From NCBI RefSeq assembly GCF_965363235.1, contig NC_134843.1:49843535-49907534 (forward strand): a stretch of 64,000 nt of DNA, read 5' to 3'. The translations under genes and the position numbers were made by a program. The notes beneath the pieces are model-generated. The model searched no databases, was not told where the DNA came from, and saw only the letters and a list, made by a program, of their open reading frames with translations. This DNA comes from Mytilus galloprovincialis (Eukaryota > Mollusca > Bivalvia > Mytilida > Mytilidae). This document shows, in pieces, positions 35,401 to 41,514 of the stretch (its first letter is position 1; every line of letters begins with the position of its first letter).

Positions 35401-37478
35401 CAATTGTTTTCATCTGTCCTAAGACAGGAAACTGGTGTTTAGTAGTTGTGGTTTTTTGATATGGTTGATAAGTGTTTCTCGTATTTTTATATAGACTAGA
35501 TTGTTGGTTTTCGCGTTTGAATGGTTTTAAACTAACTTGTAATTGTTATAGCTTGCTGTTCGATGTGAGCCAAGGCTCCGTGTTCCTTGAACAATGATGG
35601 CTTACTTTTATAAATTAGATGGGGAGTTTTCTCATTGGCATTCTAACCACATCTTCCTATATCTAATTATCTACTTCAGATGTTTGATGTATACAACTTA
35701 ATATTACACAAAATATTAATCTCAAAATTAATTAATAGCCTTTCAGTTGTTGATCTATTACTACATGTCAACTCGATTAAAACAAAAAATTTAAATATTT
35801 TCATTAATAAAAGGCAAAAACATTTATGGTGAAATACCTCCCCTGAATTTCCTAGTTCTCGTCAAATTTATTTTGAATGCTCATCTTTTGAAGTGCAAGT
35901 CTGTAATGATATCAATGTTTTACTTATATGTAGTTCATTAATGCTATATGGCTGCTTCATGTATTTTATAGATGTCATTATGATTTTGGTCCCAGTTACA
36001 GTATCAGTGGTTGTTATACTTGTGATAATAGGTGTTATTTACTTTAAGTTGACGACCAAAGCTTCAAAGTAAGTTACAAAATGAATATTTTAGTTGTTAT
36101 CCTCTTATTCCATATTATTGCCAAAGTTGACATTTTAAAACATTTCTTTACATATGATATGTATAAAGAGTGAAGATGTGGTATGATTGCAAAGAAGACA
36201 ATCTTCACAAGAGACAAAATGATATAGCAATTTACAACTATAGGTCTACGTTAAGACCATACCGGATTGTCAGCTATGAAAATCCCAAAAATGAAAAATG
36301 TAAAACAATTCAAACGAAAAAACTATCGCCTGATTTATCTACAAAATAATGAAATAATGAAAGATAAACAAATATGTAACACAGCAACAAACAACAACCA
36401 CTGAAAAACAGACTTTGGACAGACACATAGAGGAGAGAATGTGGCGGGGTTAAATATGTTAGCGTGCGCCAAATCCCCCCTAATCTGGGACAGTGTTGTA
36501 ACTGTACACCATAGGAACCAACCATGAAAATCAATTTAAAAAGCATAACTTACCAAATAGAACAAATTAAAAAACTTATAACAAAAAACACAGAGTTAAA
36601 ATGACATGTATACAATTGTGTATAGATTGTTAAGTTCGGACAGTAAAAGTCATAGAACACATCTTTTTTCCAAAATGCGAGAAACAAAGTTGAGGGGACT
36701 CCTCGACCTAAAATAAAGATCACATGACTCATAAAACATTGCAAATTTTCAAACGAGAAAACATTTTAAATAACGTAAGGCACAACTAACTAATGAAAAA
36801 GCATGCTCGAATATAAAGATAAATTCTATGGTTCCTTATGATAATATTTAGTTAAGAGGTCAAAGTGGAGAGGTTTAGTTACGGTATTGACATGTTGTTC
36901 AAAATTGTTTGTCTTAGTTGCATGCTATGTTTTCAATTGTATTATTTTTAGCACCGCGCATTATTGTAACATTACAGATAAATACACAGGCGAGACACAA
37001 TTTAAGATCATCTGACTTATATCGTATACAAATAGTAAAAGATGGGCGAAAGATACCAGAGGGACAGTCAAACTCATAGATCGAAAATTATATGTTATGC
37101 ATCTTGTTTTTCATTTGTGATATATTTTGGTAAACGGGAGAATATTGAGTTCGAAAAATGTTTTATCGCACGTTATATATGCACACGTTTGATACTTACG
37201 TAATATATAAATTATGCATGAATATCGTTTGTAACGAACACATACATTAAACATTTTGAGCTTCTCAAATGATATTTAACAGGGTGAAGATTGCTTCCTA
37301 TGGAGATGAACCTGATCAGAAGCTCACGTCATCAGACAATTGGAAAGGAAGAGAAAATACTGTTAGCGAACTTGAATTCAGCTTTGAAAAGACCACAGAT
37401 GTGGATGTTTTCGCTGTGCAGTATCCTCCGCGAAAAGAGAATGTCAATGTGTGGAACGGCGGATTTAAGACTTCTTAA
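2287..37478 (+). CDS. YWTD-propeller / D8C / VWD / EGF transmembrane protein (VWDE-like), 22 exons
   Basis: Exons: 2287-2458, 10955-11138, 12600-12827, 14321-14439, 16408-16674, 16875-17087, 17417-17578, 18711-18776, 20361-20638, 21940-22026, 23524-23901, 24894-25043, 26456-26668, 29123-29328, 29838-30240, 30748-30900, 32570-32756, 33143-33327, 33669-33920, 34665-34695, 35972-36068, 37283-37478. The sum is 4227 nt (1408 aa plus stop) and all phases match. Introns are GT-AG except intron 1, which is GC-AG. Residue numbers below use the ATG at 2287; an in-frame ATG at 2326 gives a cleaner signal peptide and 1395 aa. Domain order: signal peptide, YWTD propeller (about 60-323), D8C (about 327-449), VWDE-like linker, VWD (about 733-905), RKRR site (1002-1005), EGF (about 1140-1166), RKKR site (1250-1253), TM (about 1313-1335), cytoplasmic tail of about 73 aa. 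The order from D8C to EGF is that of VWDE; the propeller and TM are additions. The likely role is a cell-surface adhesion or ligand-binding glycoprotein, which is inference. The phase-consistent assembly makes a decayed pseudogene unlikely. Confidence 0.9.
2880..3065 (+). repeat. interspersed repeat family R2, 3' part
   Basis: The stretch with catgacagtcgcat, attatattgaca and acagcagtcaacc is the tail of an interspersed repeat that recurs in this window (8920-9360, 10455-10610, 16070-16330, 32830-33065, 34905-35030, 54480-54725). It lies in intron 1. The class is unknown; I recognise it only as a very common mussel-type repeat. Confidence 0.6.
3165..3315 (-). repeat. short interspersed repeat family R3
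   Basis: On the - strand this reads as the GATGTGGTATGAGTG...GGAGCCTTGG...unit seen again at 15000-15120 (+), 35540-35670 (-) and 42115-42245 (-). The unit is about 130-150 bp and its outer edge is often ATATA-rich. It is probably a SINE or MITE; no A/B box or clear TIR could be supported. Confidence 0.6.
4005..4150 (+). repeat. interspersed repeat family R4
   Basis: It contains gccagacgcgcgttttgtct, gtgacgctcat and tacggcttaggtaa, which I recognise as a frequent mussel interspersed repeat. A diverged end of the same unit, in the other orientation, is at 33555-33610. It is in intron 1 and carries no coding capacity. Confidence 0.55.
5222..6619. mobile_element. hAT element with 8-bp target-site duplication
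   Basis: Terminal inverted repeats CAGGCCTGGGG (left) and CCCCAGGCCTG (right) bound 1398 bp. The flanking octamers are caactcgg (5214-5221) and ctactcgg (6620-6627), an 8-bp duplication with one mismatch, as expected for hAT. The subterminal regions are packed with GTAATGTAATGCATTAC motifs in both orientations. It sits inside the outer element's left end. The interior keeps a fragment of hAT transposase. Confidence 0.8.
5935..6300 (+). pseudogene. decayed hAT transposase C-terminal (dimerisation) fragment
   Basis: The + strand reads TSAAVERLFSIA (about 6185-6225), the hallmark of the hAT C-terminal dimerisation region (family form SAAVERLFSIAGKV). Upstream, MHWNDGSQIQSAF and PPPKNLKSDFSTFMPP fit the segment before it. 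After VERLFSIA a frame change is needed to reach RCSLNDITFKPLMIIKFN. Several stops and shifts interrupt it, and the catalytic N-terminal two thirds are absent, so it cannot supply transposase. Confidence 0.7.
7811..7926. repeat. imperfect inverted repeat (hairpin)
   Basis: A 28-bp arm beginning ATGAAAGTGTCCGCC at 7811 faces a complementary arm ending GGCCACTTTCAT near 7922, with five or so mismatches and a loop of about 60 bp. It may be a small foldback or MITE relic within intron 1. Confidence 0.4.
8090..8580 (+). pseudogene. Penelope-like reverse transcriptase fragment
   Basis: The + strand reads FSEIDIIKMLDFLIDNI...TIGIPMGIDC, matching the RT segment before the catalytic YIDD region in a retroelement family that is very common in mussels. 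A second copy of the next segment lies at 31747-32390 on the - strand. Only a short part of the RT is present and it is broken. Assignment to Penelope-like elements is by general resemblance and is the uncertain part. Confidence 0.6.
8640..8870 (-). repeat. 3'-tail sequence of the Penelope-like family
   Basis: The stretch with cacgaacccc, ctccacatgtgacacccgtcgtg and ggctacgac matches 31590-31765 closely and, in reverse, 9600-9680. In the 31-kb copy this lies just after the RT ORF, so it is the downstream part of the same element family. Here it is in the opposite orientation to the RT fragment at 8.1-8.6 kb. Confidence 0.6.
8920..9360 (-). repeat. two adjacent diverged copies of repeat family R2
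   Basis: Two stretches (about 8920-9130 and 9185-9360) repeat the same landmarks on the - strand: tttgtctgtt, a short AT-rich part, atgcctgtacaaagtcagg in the first and cgttgtcaat, aagtgagaggtttagct in the second. They look like one R2 copy inserted in or duplicated next to another. No coding content. Confidence 0.5.
9600..9823 (+). repeat. 3' tail of the Penelope-like family
   Basis: It contains gcttacccttccggagcacctg, ggtggggttcgtgttg, ttagttttctatgttgtg and the terminal gactgtccctttggtatctttcgtccctc. The same sequence is present inverted at 31440-31700. Shorter copies occur at 13840-14040, 20936-21075, 37032-37090 and 50835-50915. The consistent right end suggests 5'-truncated retroelement copies. 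Confidence 0.6.
10015..10130 (+). repeat. two-copy tandem duplication (about 65 bp)
   Basis: The block tagaggtaagaagcagcg with tagctgtatg/tagctatatg and a gcctcgca/ggcttgca end occurs twice in a row. It has no recognised function and lies in intron 1. Confidence 0.5.
10455..10610 (-). repeat. repeat family R2 copy
   Basis: Contains cctgtatcaagtcaggaata, ccattcgtttgatgtgtttga, gccatttgattagagacttc and ctccacggagttcggtact, the - strand form of family R2, in the distal part of intron 1. Confidence 0.6.
10955..16674 (+). CDS. exons 2-5: LDL-receptor class B (YWTD) beta-propeller
   Basis: Four exons (10955-11138, 12600-12827, 14321-14439, 16408-16674) encode about 265 residues with recurring YWTD-type blades: YIYWVD (residues 106-111), NIYWSD (154-159), WIYFMD (196-201), RIYYT (240-244) and VYYKDN (284-289). 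Several are followed by the usual basic and LDGSN-like stretch (RSELDGSN in exon 3, CSLDGN in exon 4). The size is about right for one six-bladed propeller of the LDLR/LRP/nidogen type, which normally binds ligands or packs against EGF modules. No flanking EGF module is visible on the N-terminal side, which is unusual. Introns join in phases 2, 2 and 1 with clear acceptors. Confidence 0.85.
11210..11450 (+). repeat. interspersed repeat family R1 with an exon-3-derived patch
   Basis: It begins gtatgaatgccaatgagaca and includes gtcatcgtacggcctac and aaggccccgaaatgaca, the R1 unit also seen at 18140-18545, 24012-24240, 36170-36560 and, inverted, at 39628-39690, 43600-43720 and 54885-55060. Unlike the other copies it contains, at 11376-11405, 30 bases identical to exon 3 (12749-12778) of the surrounding gene. 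Confidence 0.65.
13840..14045 (+). repeat. diverged tail of the Penelope-like family
   Basis: Contains gaggagcacctgaaatcacc, tgtggggtctgtattg, cagtctttagttttcgat and gagtttggatgtcctttttg in the same order as 9620-9820, more diverged. The open reading frame over it is an artefact of this repeat. It lies in intron 3. Confidence 0.5.
15000..15122 (+). repeat. short interspersed repeat family R3
   Basis: It runs from agatgtggtatgagtgcc through ctccatccaagtaacaattt and ccttcaacacggaaccttgg to gatcagcaag. It is the + orientation copy of the family at 3165, 35540 and 42115, in intron 4. Confidence 0.6.
16070..16330 (+). repeat. diverged repeat family R2 copy
   Basis: gagtaacaaaaataccgatc, gaggaaaattcaaaacgaaa and aaaatcaagacttcaaacat match the start of R2 as seen at 32830. 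It ends shortly before exon 5. The - strand open frame over it has no family support. Confidence 0.45.
16875..17578 (+). CDS. exons 6-7: D8C (uromodulin/VWDE/OIT3-type) domain
   Basis: Exons 16875-17087 and 17417-17578 encode about 125 residues that begin DPCNIYRS and carry WYRF, MPTSPPG, NCGT, PLWLNG, the run of cysteines AC...VCEQSYNIVIRNC, YYVYHL and YCFG. This is the signature order of the D8C domain found in uromodulin, GP2, OIT3 and at the N-terminus of VWDE, so I am confident in the family. Both outer boundaries and the internal intron are phase 1, so the domain is a symmetrical 1-1 exon cassette sitting directly after the propeller. Confidence 0.9.
18140..18545 (+). repeat. repeat family R1, near full length
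   Basis: Contains gaagatgtgatatgattgcc, gtcaccgtacggccttcaat, caggctcctgacttcggaca and gtggcggggttaaacatgtt, about 400 bp, in intron 7. It is the most complete R1 copy together with 36170-36560, and carries no ORF of note. Confidence 0.65.
18711..23901 (+). CDS. exons 8-11: VWDE-like middle region
   Basis: Exons 18711-18776, 20361-20638, 21940-22026 and 23524-23901 encode about 270 residues between D8C and VWD. Exon 8 is a short Cys-containing linker. Exons 9-10 read as an extracellular beta-sandwich-like region: SLIPIFKCEF, DVYWYICAKH, IKCAIRMRNS, PRFKAGLF. I recognise this arrangement (F/C-x-C, YSVYW-like, CxV/IR, FFAGI-like end) from VWDE proteins. Exon 11 has NEGESINITFTSTVPVGC, then a Cys-rich and aromatic stretch with no domain name I can give. 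Several N-x-S/T sequons fit a secreted glycoprotein. Confidence 0.75.
18883..19821. mobile_element. long-TIR DNA element with repeated GGCAATAAG/TTAGGCATT motifs
   Basis: The ends TATATATGTTAGCGGCAATA (left) and its complement at 19802-19821 are exact. The inverted similarity continues for roughly 110 bp on each side and consists of alternating AGGCAATAA and AGGCATTAAGCTTAA-type blocks. The interior is AT-rich without coding signal, so it is a non-autonomous element of about 0.94 kb in intron 8. A target duplication cannot be separated from the TATATA flanks. Superfamily unknown. Confidence 0.7.
20936..21075 (+). repeat. short tail copy of the Penelope-like family
   Basis: gcttacccttccggagcacc, ttttggtggagttcgtgttg and tttggttttgtgagtctgtg follow the order of 9620-9760. 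Intron 9. Confidence 0.5.
21508..21735 (+). pseudogene. non-LTR (LINE) reverse transcriptase fragment
   Basis: The + strand reads GVPQ and, after a one-base shift, SVLG. About 90 bases later it reads FADDSYLSAITDDDND, the catalytic FADD box of non-LTR retrotransposon RT with its usual downstream acidic linker. It then runs on to KKWTLTINKNNFKVN, matching the W...FNPNKTE-type segment. It resembles the Jockey/CR1-like groups. The fragment is about 75 codons, shifted at least once, and lies in intron 9. Confidence 0.7.
22027..23523. other. intron 10, no recognised element
   Basis: Two overlapping - strand open stretches (about 23046-23290) contain aromatic and charged residues but no motif I can name, and there is no start context or homologous copy elsewhere in the window. 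They may be a relic of a mobile element. The rest is AT-rich with nothing recognised. Confidence 0.4.
24012..24240 (+). repeat. repeat family R1, 5' part
   Basis: agaagatgtggtatgattgc, gagacaactctacacaagag and acaggtcaccgtatgga give a 5' R1 portion, then the sequence departs from the other copies. Intron 11. Confidence 0.6.
24894..29328 (+). CDS. exons 12-14: von Willebrand factor type D domain
   Basis: Exons 24894-25043, 26456-26668 and 29123-29328 give the classic VWD start CQSYNDPHFRTFDGKYYDY (residues 733-751), GEFVMYKN, a middle strand region with paired cysteines (exon 13: SCGSGL, SCLCGIAI, RTCERIS) and the late GLCGVP motif (874-879) followed by FADSWRI. In VWDE-type and apical proteins this last part reads GLCG..., then SWR. 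The domain length of about 170 residues is normal. The intron phases are 0, 0 and then 2 at the exit. VWD domains mediate multimerisation or matrix adhesion; which applies here cannot be told from sequence. Confidence 0.9.
25044..26455. other. intron 12, nothing recognised
   Basis: About 1.4 kb of AT-rich sequence between the two first VWD exons. No repeat family of this window, TIR pair or plausible exon was found. Confidence 0.5.
27400..27800 (+). repeat. tandem duplication of a C-rich unit (about 180 bp)
   Basis: A block with ccccaaatcccga, acccgatcccgacgtccc and gtcctgcctccctctaatct occurs at about 27537-27625 and again at 27708-27795. The intervening bases contain gaaccgggatgcaggcggag/gaatcgggattcaggcagag, itself a small duplication. 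It is strikingly GC-richer than its surroundings. The frame over it is not a gene. Confidence 0.6.
27824..28370 (+). repeat. bivalve-type repeat with (GTTC)/(CCGT) run and internal duplication
   Basis: It begins caacgccccattaatgggca, then a short cgttcgttcgttcgtccgtcc run, gcttcaggttaaaatttttg and tgaagttgaagtccaatcaa, which I know as a common bivalve repeat. It is followed by a unit of about 187 bp present twice (from about 28025 and 28212; shared blocks ttccacatgttttrcttatt and gtagacagaata). It lies in intron 13. Confidence 0.6.
29838..30900 (+). CDS. exons 15-16: acidic/Cys linker with furin-like RKRR site
   Basis: Exons 29838-30240 and 30748-30900 encode about 185 residues after the VWD domain. 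The first half is acidic with paired cysteines (FCACEQQ, VHCNLTD, EQCSGS). Residues 1002-1005 are RKRR followed by SVNF, a good R-x-K/R-R proprotein-convertase consensus, with a weaker SKRS a few residues on. VWDE-like proteins of invertebrates often carry such basic sites in this place. Exon 16 continues with a helical, Cys-containing segment (ICFNSINDALQ, EACVKDIE). Both exons end in phase 0. Confidence 0.8.
31440..32390 (-). pseudogene. Penelope-like retroelement copy, C-terminal RT plus 3' tail
   Basis: On the - strand, reading from 32390 downward, it has DPMGTNCAPLLDDLFLYYYE, then the remains of the YIDD region, RIYPIELEIKDTT, SASYLDLHL, LYDKRDDFSFPIVNFP, YISQLIRYSRAC and KFYGRHHEFVGRYG, followed by the shared tail that ends at gactgtccctttggtat (about 31470). 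This is the RT palm to thumb portion. It is broken, 5'-truncated, and sits in intron 16 opposite to the host gene. Family assignment is by resemblance to abundant mussel copies. Confidence 0.7.
32570..33327 (+). CDS. exons 17-18: EGF-like domain split by an intron
   Basis: Exon 17 (32570-32756) ends and exon 18 (33143-33327) begins inside one EGF module. Together they give six cysteines in perfect EGF spacing: C-x3-C-x5-C-x4-C-x-C-x8-C, ending GYVGEDC (residues about 1140-1166). There is no D-x-D/N-E calcium-binding signature before it, so it is probably a non-calcium EGF. After it comes a Pro/Ser linker and CKLTARSCEAMNVFGEF, a Cys-rich stretch that I associate with the C-terminal part of VWDE-like proteins. 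Splice phase is 1 between the two exons. The acceptor of exon 17 (cccttag) has a second AG seven bases later but only the first keeps the frame from exon 16. Confidence 0.9.
32830..33065 (+). repeat. repeat family R2 copy
   Basis: gaacaacgaggaaaattcaa, ggaaagtcccttatcaaatt, caaacgaatggaaaacagcc and gtgaacaaaacaaacagaca follow the R2 order. Intron 17. Good match to 54480-54725. Confidence 0.65.
33669..33920 (+). CDS. exon 19: membrane-proximal segment with RKKR site
   Basis: This 84-residue, phase 0-0 exon carries SRKKRSVDS (RKKR at residues 1250-1253), a second proprotein-convertase consensus about 60 residues before the membrane helix. It then has YDISFSYDGQNFG and a CNTTTKTC pair. If cut, the ectodomain would be released or held only by disulfides or non-covalent contacts. 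The cysteine pair after the site seems to form a local loop, so it does not obviously tether the ectodomain. Confidence 0.85.
34665..37478 (+). CDS. exons 20-22: stalk, transmembrane helix and cytoplasmic tail
   Basis: Exon 20 (34665-34695) is only 31 nt; it is supported by acceptor ttttcag, donor gtaaat and exact phase match on both sides. Exon 21 (35972-36068) encodes a hydrophobic run, VIMILVPVTVSVVVILVIIG and VIYF, followed by basic KLTTK, giving a single type I membrane helix. Exon 22 (37283-37478) gives the last 65 residues: a charged tail with several Ser/Thr and a YPPR segment, ending GGFKTS and TAA. No kinase, ITIM or PDZ-ligand motif is evident. Reading through exon 20 without splicing gives a short alternative end in the following intron. 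Confidence 0.85.
34905..35030 (+). repeat. repeat family R2, 5' part
   Basis: gacggaaagtcccaactcaa, cacatcaaacgaatggataa and atattcctaagttggtacag give the 5' half of R2, in intron 20. Confidence 0.6.
35540..35672 (-). repeat. short interspersed repeat family R3
   Basis: ttcgatgtgagccaaggctc, cgtgttccttgaacaatgat and ctcattggcattctaaccac match the - strand form of R3 (compare 42115-42245). Intron 20. Confidence 0.6.
36170..36560 (+). repeat. repeat family R1, near full length
   Basis: gaagatgtggtatgattgca, gaatgtggcggggttaaata and tctgggacagtgttgtaact. It is similar in extent to 18140-18545 and lies in the last intron. The - strand open stretches here are by-products. Confidence 0.65.
37032..37092 (-). 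repeat. terminal fragment of the Penelope-like tail
   Basis: gatgggcgaaagataccaga, gggacagtcaaactcataga equals the very end of the tail in reverse orientation (compare 31446-31500). Only about 60 bp are present, just upstream of the last exon. Confidence 0.55.
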
Positions 37479-40002
37479 TAGGGAATTTTATTTCGTATTT
37501 GAACAATAAGATATTATGTGCTGTCATGCGTTTTCAATTCTTATACCATTGTTTTTATTATATCATTTAATTTGATAGCATATAGTTATGACAACATCTT
37601 ATAATATTTTATATTCTATCACGTGTGCATGTAAAGTATTGATGCATTTGGTTATTCTTTTTTTTTTTTACATTACATTATAATCGTCGACAAAATTTAT
37701 CAATAATTGCAACTATATAATAGCACTACACAGTGTGTCAAACATTGGCTCAATATTTCCACCCAGTAGAACCTCAGTATACATAATCATTCTACAAGTA
37801 AGTTTGGTTAAATTGAAATATAAAAATGCACAAATACTTAAAGAGACATTAGCTACGAGACCTGAAATAAATAGAACATGATTCAGTTTGGTTTAATCAT
37901 TGATAAAGTGAAATAATGTAATAACAATTCGCTATTAGCAGCCGATCTATTTAAATTTTGTATAATGACGCAGAGAAATATTGCCGACGTTTCATTCACT
38001 TGCAAACAAATAACTCGACCTTATTGAATACGTATTCATGTGACCTTTGATTTAATTCACTAACAAGCTAGAGACTGGTTTTGTACGTTTAACCGTATTA
38101 TCCAAAGACGGTCAACATTAAAAGTGAAACTAAGGTGAACCATCTAACTGACTATTTTTTTTCATTCAACCGAATCCGTTTTGATCAGTTAAATTAAATA
38201 TTAATTGTTTTACTGACAATTGTGTTTGAACTTGGGGTTTTTATGTAAAAAGTTCATGTAAATCTACATGTAGATGTAAGATTTACTTGCAGAAGAACAT
38301 GATGTATCCATTTATGACACAAAATCACTACATGCACATAGACCTAGATAAAGGACTTTAAAAAATACACCATCACTGCAGTTATCATCTTAAAGTCACA
38401 GTAAGGCCTTCAATATACGAAAAATAAAGTCACTGCAGGTTTGCTTATCATTTCGAAAAACAATAATGCGCAAAATGAAACTCGTAAGGATCACGAATTG
38501 TTAATGAATTATAATCGATAATTCACAATAATTTGGACCTTTAGGCAACTATACCTGTTATCATGCTCTGTGTTAACAAAAAGAAATCTACACAAATGCG
38601 TTAACACCATTTGGAATGTTTTACAATGACTACTGGGAGTTTTTTTTTTCCTAAAATTAGTTTCGTTTTCATCATAAATTCAATAGAGATGTAGTGCATT
38701 GATGGTATAAGAGACCTTTTTTTATTTAGAATTCAGTCAAATATAATGGCATATGACACTAAATTGATATTGAATTAGGCTATACAAACTAACAGATCAA
38801 GGTTTTCTGAAAAAAATATCATGCTTTTATAAAATGTAATTGGTGAGGTGATTTGTGTCTTGTGTGTGTTTTTTTTTATCAACATTGTTTTAAGAAGTGT
38901 ATATTCTTGCAATTATAATAAGACAATAAACGGAAAGCGTATTGCAAGTTTTTAATAAATCACATAATCTTCATTATACGTTAGTCTTTTTTTATTTTCT
39001 ATTGGAATTATCAGATTTGACGACTTGCATATTAATTTGATATCGTGTTTCTACGGAAACGTTAATAATTATATAAATTGAGAGTGGCATAATGCAACGT
39101 TCTTGTCCGTTCGTCCATACTTTTGTCCGAAAATTCCAAATCATAATTTAGAACTGTACAGTTCTTTGTTTTACTATAAAATAGTTTCATGATGAATCAC
39201 AAAAAATCGGTATGTGAAATCAAATGTTTAGGTTTGCCTTATCCCCCTTTGTACCTGATTGAGAGTTTCTAGAAAAGAAATCAAATGAACAAAAAAGTTA
39301 GGAGCTCAACACACTCGTGTCGAAAATTTAAACCATTGTCCGTACATACTCATCCTTTGATGTCAGGGGAATATGTGTCTCATTGGAAATTATACAACAT
39401 ATCCTTATGATTTATAATATTGATTAGATTCTAGGTGGGAATACAACGAAATAAAAAAAAACGAAAACAAAAAAACGAAAAAAGAATTATGGTTCAGAAA
39501 CGAAAAAACAAAACACCAAAAAACGAAACATAAAAAGCACATTATCAAATTATATGCGAGAATTTTTTATTATTTAAAGATATATGCAAAAAAGTTCCTG
39601 GTTTTAATTCTACATTCTTGACGTTGTTGAAGGCCGTATAGTTACCTATAGTTGTTAACTGTTAGGACTACATCGTTTGGTTCCATTTTCAAATGAAGTA
39701 TTTTTTTTAATCTGAAGTTCTTCATTCACGATTGCTTTGTTTTTGAGACGTGATCTTCTCGAATAAAATATTACAACAAACTTTGTGGAGTCATTCTCTT
39801 TTCCCCTAATGGTTAAAAGTCAAAGTTAAAATACATTAATTTTATTAGATTTAACAATTTTCCGGTTACACAACATTGAGCTAATTTCGTCCATAATTTA
39901 ATTTTTTTTTTTAACACTGTCAAAAGCCTTTTTATGATCAATCAAATAACAATAAATTATAATGGCAGTCAAAAATAAGAGATACGAGCACTTTGTTACC
40001 AT
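37479..40002. other. 3' flank, no gene seen
   Basis: The first several hundred bases are presumably 3' UTR of the large gene. The rest is AT-rich without supported exons. An A-rich low-complexity stretch of acgaaaa units occupies about 39445-39540, and a diverged inverted R1 fragment (gttgaaggccgtatagttac) is at 39628-39690. Confidence 0.5.
37866..37871 (+). terminator. possible AATAAA polyadenylation signal
   Basis: This is the first canonical AATAAA after the stop codon of the large gene, about 390 nt downstream. No closer canonical hexamer is present (only AATAAG near 37505). In AT-rich DNA this may be chance. Confidence 0.3.
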
Positions 40003-40470
40003 CACTACTGGACGAAAAAACGTCTGTCCATACCAGTAACAGTCGTTCTAAGACTGTTAATGTTTGTTAAAGTTGTAACAGTTGTTAAATTTCACTGCTG
40101 CAGTTATTTTGTAACTGTCCCAACTTTAAAAGTGTTTGTCTACAACATAAATCGACTGCAACAACGCAAGAAATAACTGTCAAAGTCATTAAAGGACTGA
40201 TACAACTATTTCAAAGTTGTAACAGTTGATTTACAACTGTCCCAACTCGAAAAACGTTGCAACAGTCATAAATAAACTCATTAAACGCCTAAAGGGTTGT
40301 CACAGTCGTAATAAAACTGATGCAACCATTTGAAAGTTGTAACAGTTTTTTAATTACTGTCCCAACACGGAAAACGTTGAAACAGTCATAAATAAACTGT
40401 TTAAACGCAGAAAAAGTTGTAACAGTTAAAATATGATAGCTACAACCATTGTATAGGCATAGCTAATTTA
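40003..40470 (+). repeat. left terminal/subterminal repeat array of the CACTA-type element
   Basis: After the CACTA end, ccataccagtaacagtcgtt follows, then many degenerate copies of GTTGTAACAGTT and AACTGTCCCAACT in both orientations with spacing of about 50-60 bp. Such subterminal motif arrays are transposase-binding regions in CACTA elements. The array fades near 40470. Confidence 0.75.
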
Positions 40471-40499
40471 TAAGCGTAGCAACTTCCAAACATTGATCT

Positions 40500-41228
40500 T
40501 CATGTACATTTAAAAGTCACGGATACAAAATGTCTAACAGTCAGGAATATAGGTTCAATTATTTGTAAAACAATTTTACCGTGTGAAATATTAGGTTGTG
40601 ACAAAGAGAAACAACCATCACTCTCATTTAATACATTACTTTTAGATAGATATTGATTTAAAAAAAAAATAGTATTTTGAAATATTTGCCGCTGAACACA
40701 TTTTTTTATTCCTCGGTTATTTAGTGAATGTGATGAATTTATACATTTTTTTAACACTTCATCGCCCTTATCTCTTCGAACAAATAAAATCAGAACCAGC
40801 ACTAGATACCTGCAATTTCACTAGATAAAAGATAACTACTAACAGAAAAATCGAAAACGTTACCCAATATATTTGTAACCAAATGTATCTTTATAACTGA
40901 ATTAAAAGTTGACAATTTTTAATATTATCTAAATAACAAATTTAAATATTTTTTATTAAATTAGTTAGGTGTGAAATCATTCATGCATACACGGTTGTTT
41001 TCAATATCCGTAGTTTTACGAATCACATTACTTCATAATAACGCGCTCAATATACATGATATACTCTAAACCTAGCGAGGAACTCCTAATACACACACTT
41101 GTCAAACTTATCCCCATATAAAACTGCTTTATATTTTCTTGAGGGCTTATTTCACACACGTATTCTGAGCTTTTATTTGGGGCTACATTTTTTTCTTGTA
41201 AAATTATAAATATTGCCGTATTAACCAT
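40500..41228 (-). other. two - strand open stretches, unknown
   Basis: Reading leftward, 41228-41028 and 40802-40500 encode 66 and 100 residues with fairly protein-like composition (for example KSSEYVCEISPQEN; ECINSS-like KKCINSSHSLNNRG, ISHGKIVLQIIEP). I recognise neither. Their position just inside the left end of the CACTA-type element could mean a remnant of an element protein, but no motif supports that. Chance is possible in this AT-rich DNA. Confidence 0.2.
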
Positions 41229-41359
41229 TTTGATTTCTATACAATGTAAAAAAAATTAATCAGACATTTAACACATCTTTTGCAGCTATGGAAAACAAAT
41301 CTTAAATCTATCTAAATTTAATTTTTTTTTTTTTACCGTATTTTATTTTTGAATAGTTC

Positions 41360-41514
41360 CAGGGGCGGATCCAGCCATTTTAAAAAGGGGGGTGGGTGGG
41401 TTCCTAACCCAGGACAAAGGGAGGGTTCCAATTACATGTCCCCATTCAAATGCATTGATCGTCCAAAAAAAAAGGGGGGGTTCACCCCCCCCCCCCCCCC
41501 TGGATCCGCGCCTG
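41360..41514. mobile_element. short MITE with CAGGGGCGGATCCAG ends
   Basis: The terminal inverted repeats CAGGGGCGGATCCAG and CTGGATCCGCGCCTG bound 155 bp, flanked on both sides by agttc (41355-41359 and 41515-41519), a perfect 5-bp direct repeat. The inside has G and C homopolymer runs. I know this end sequence from short elements widespread in invertebrates. The two frames over it are not genes. Confidence 0.75.
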
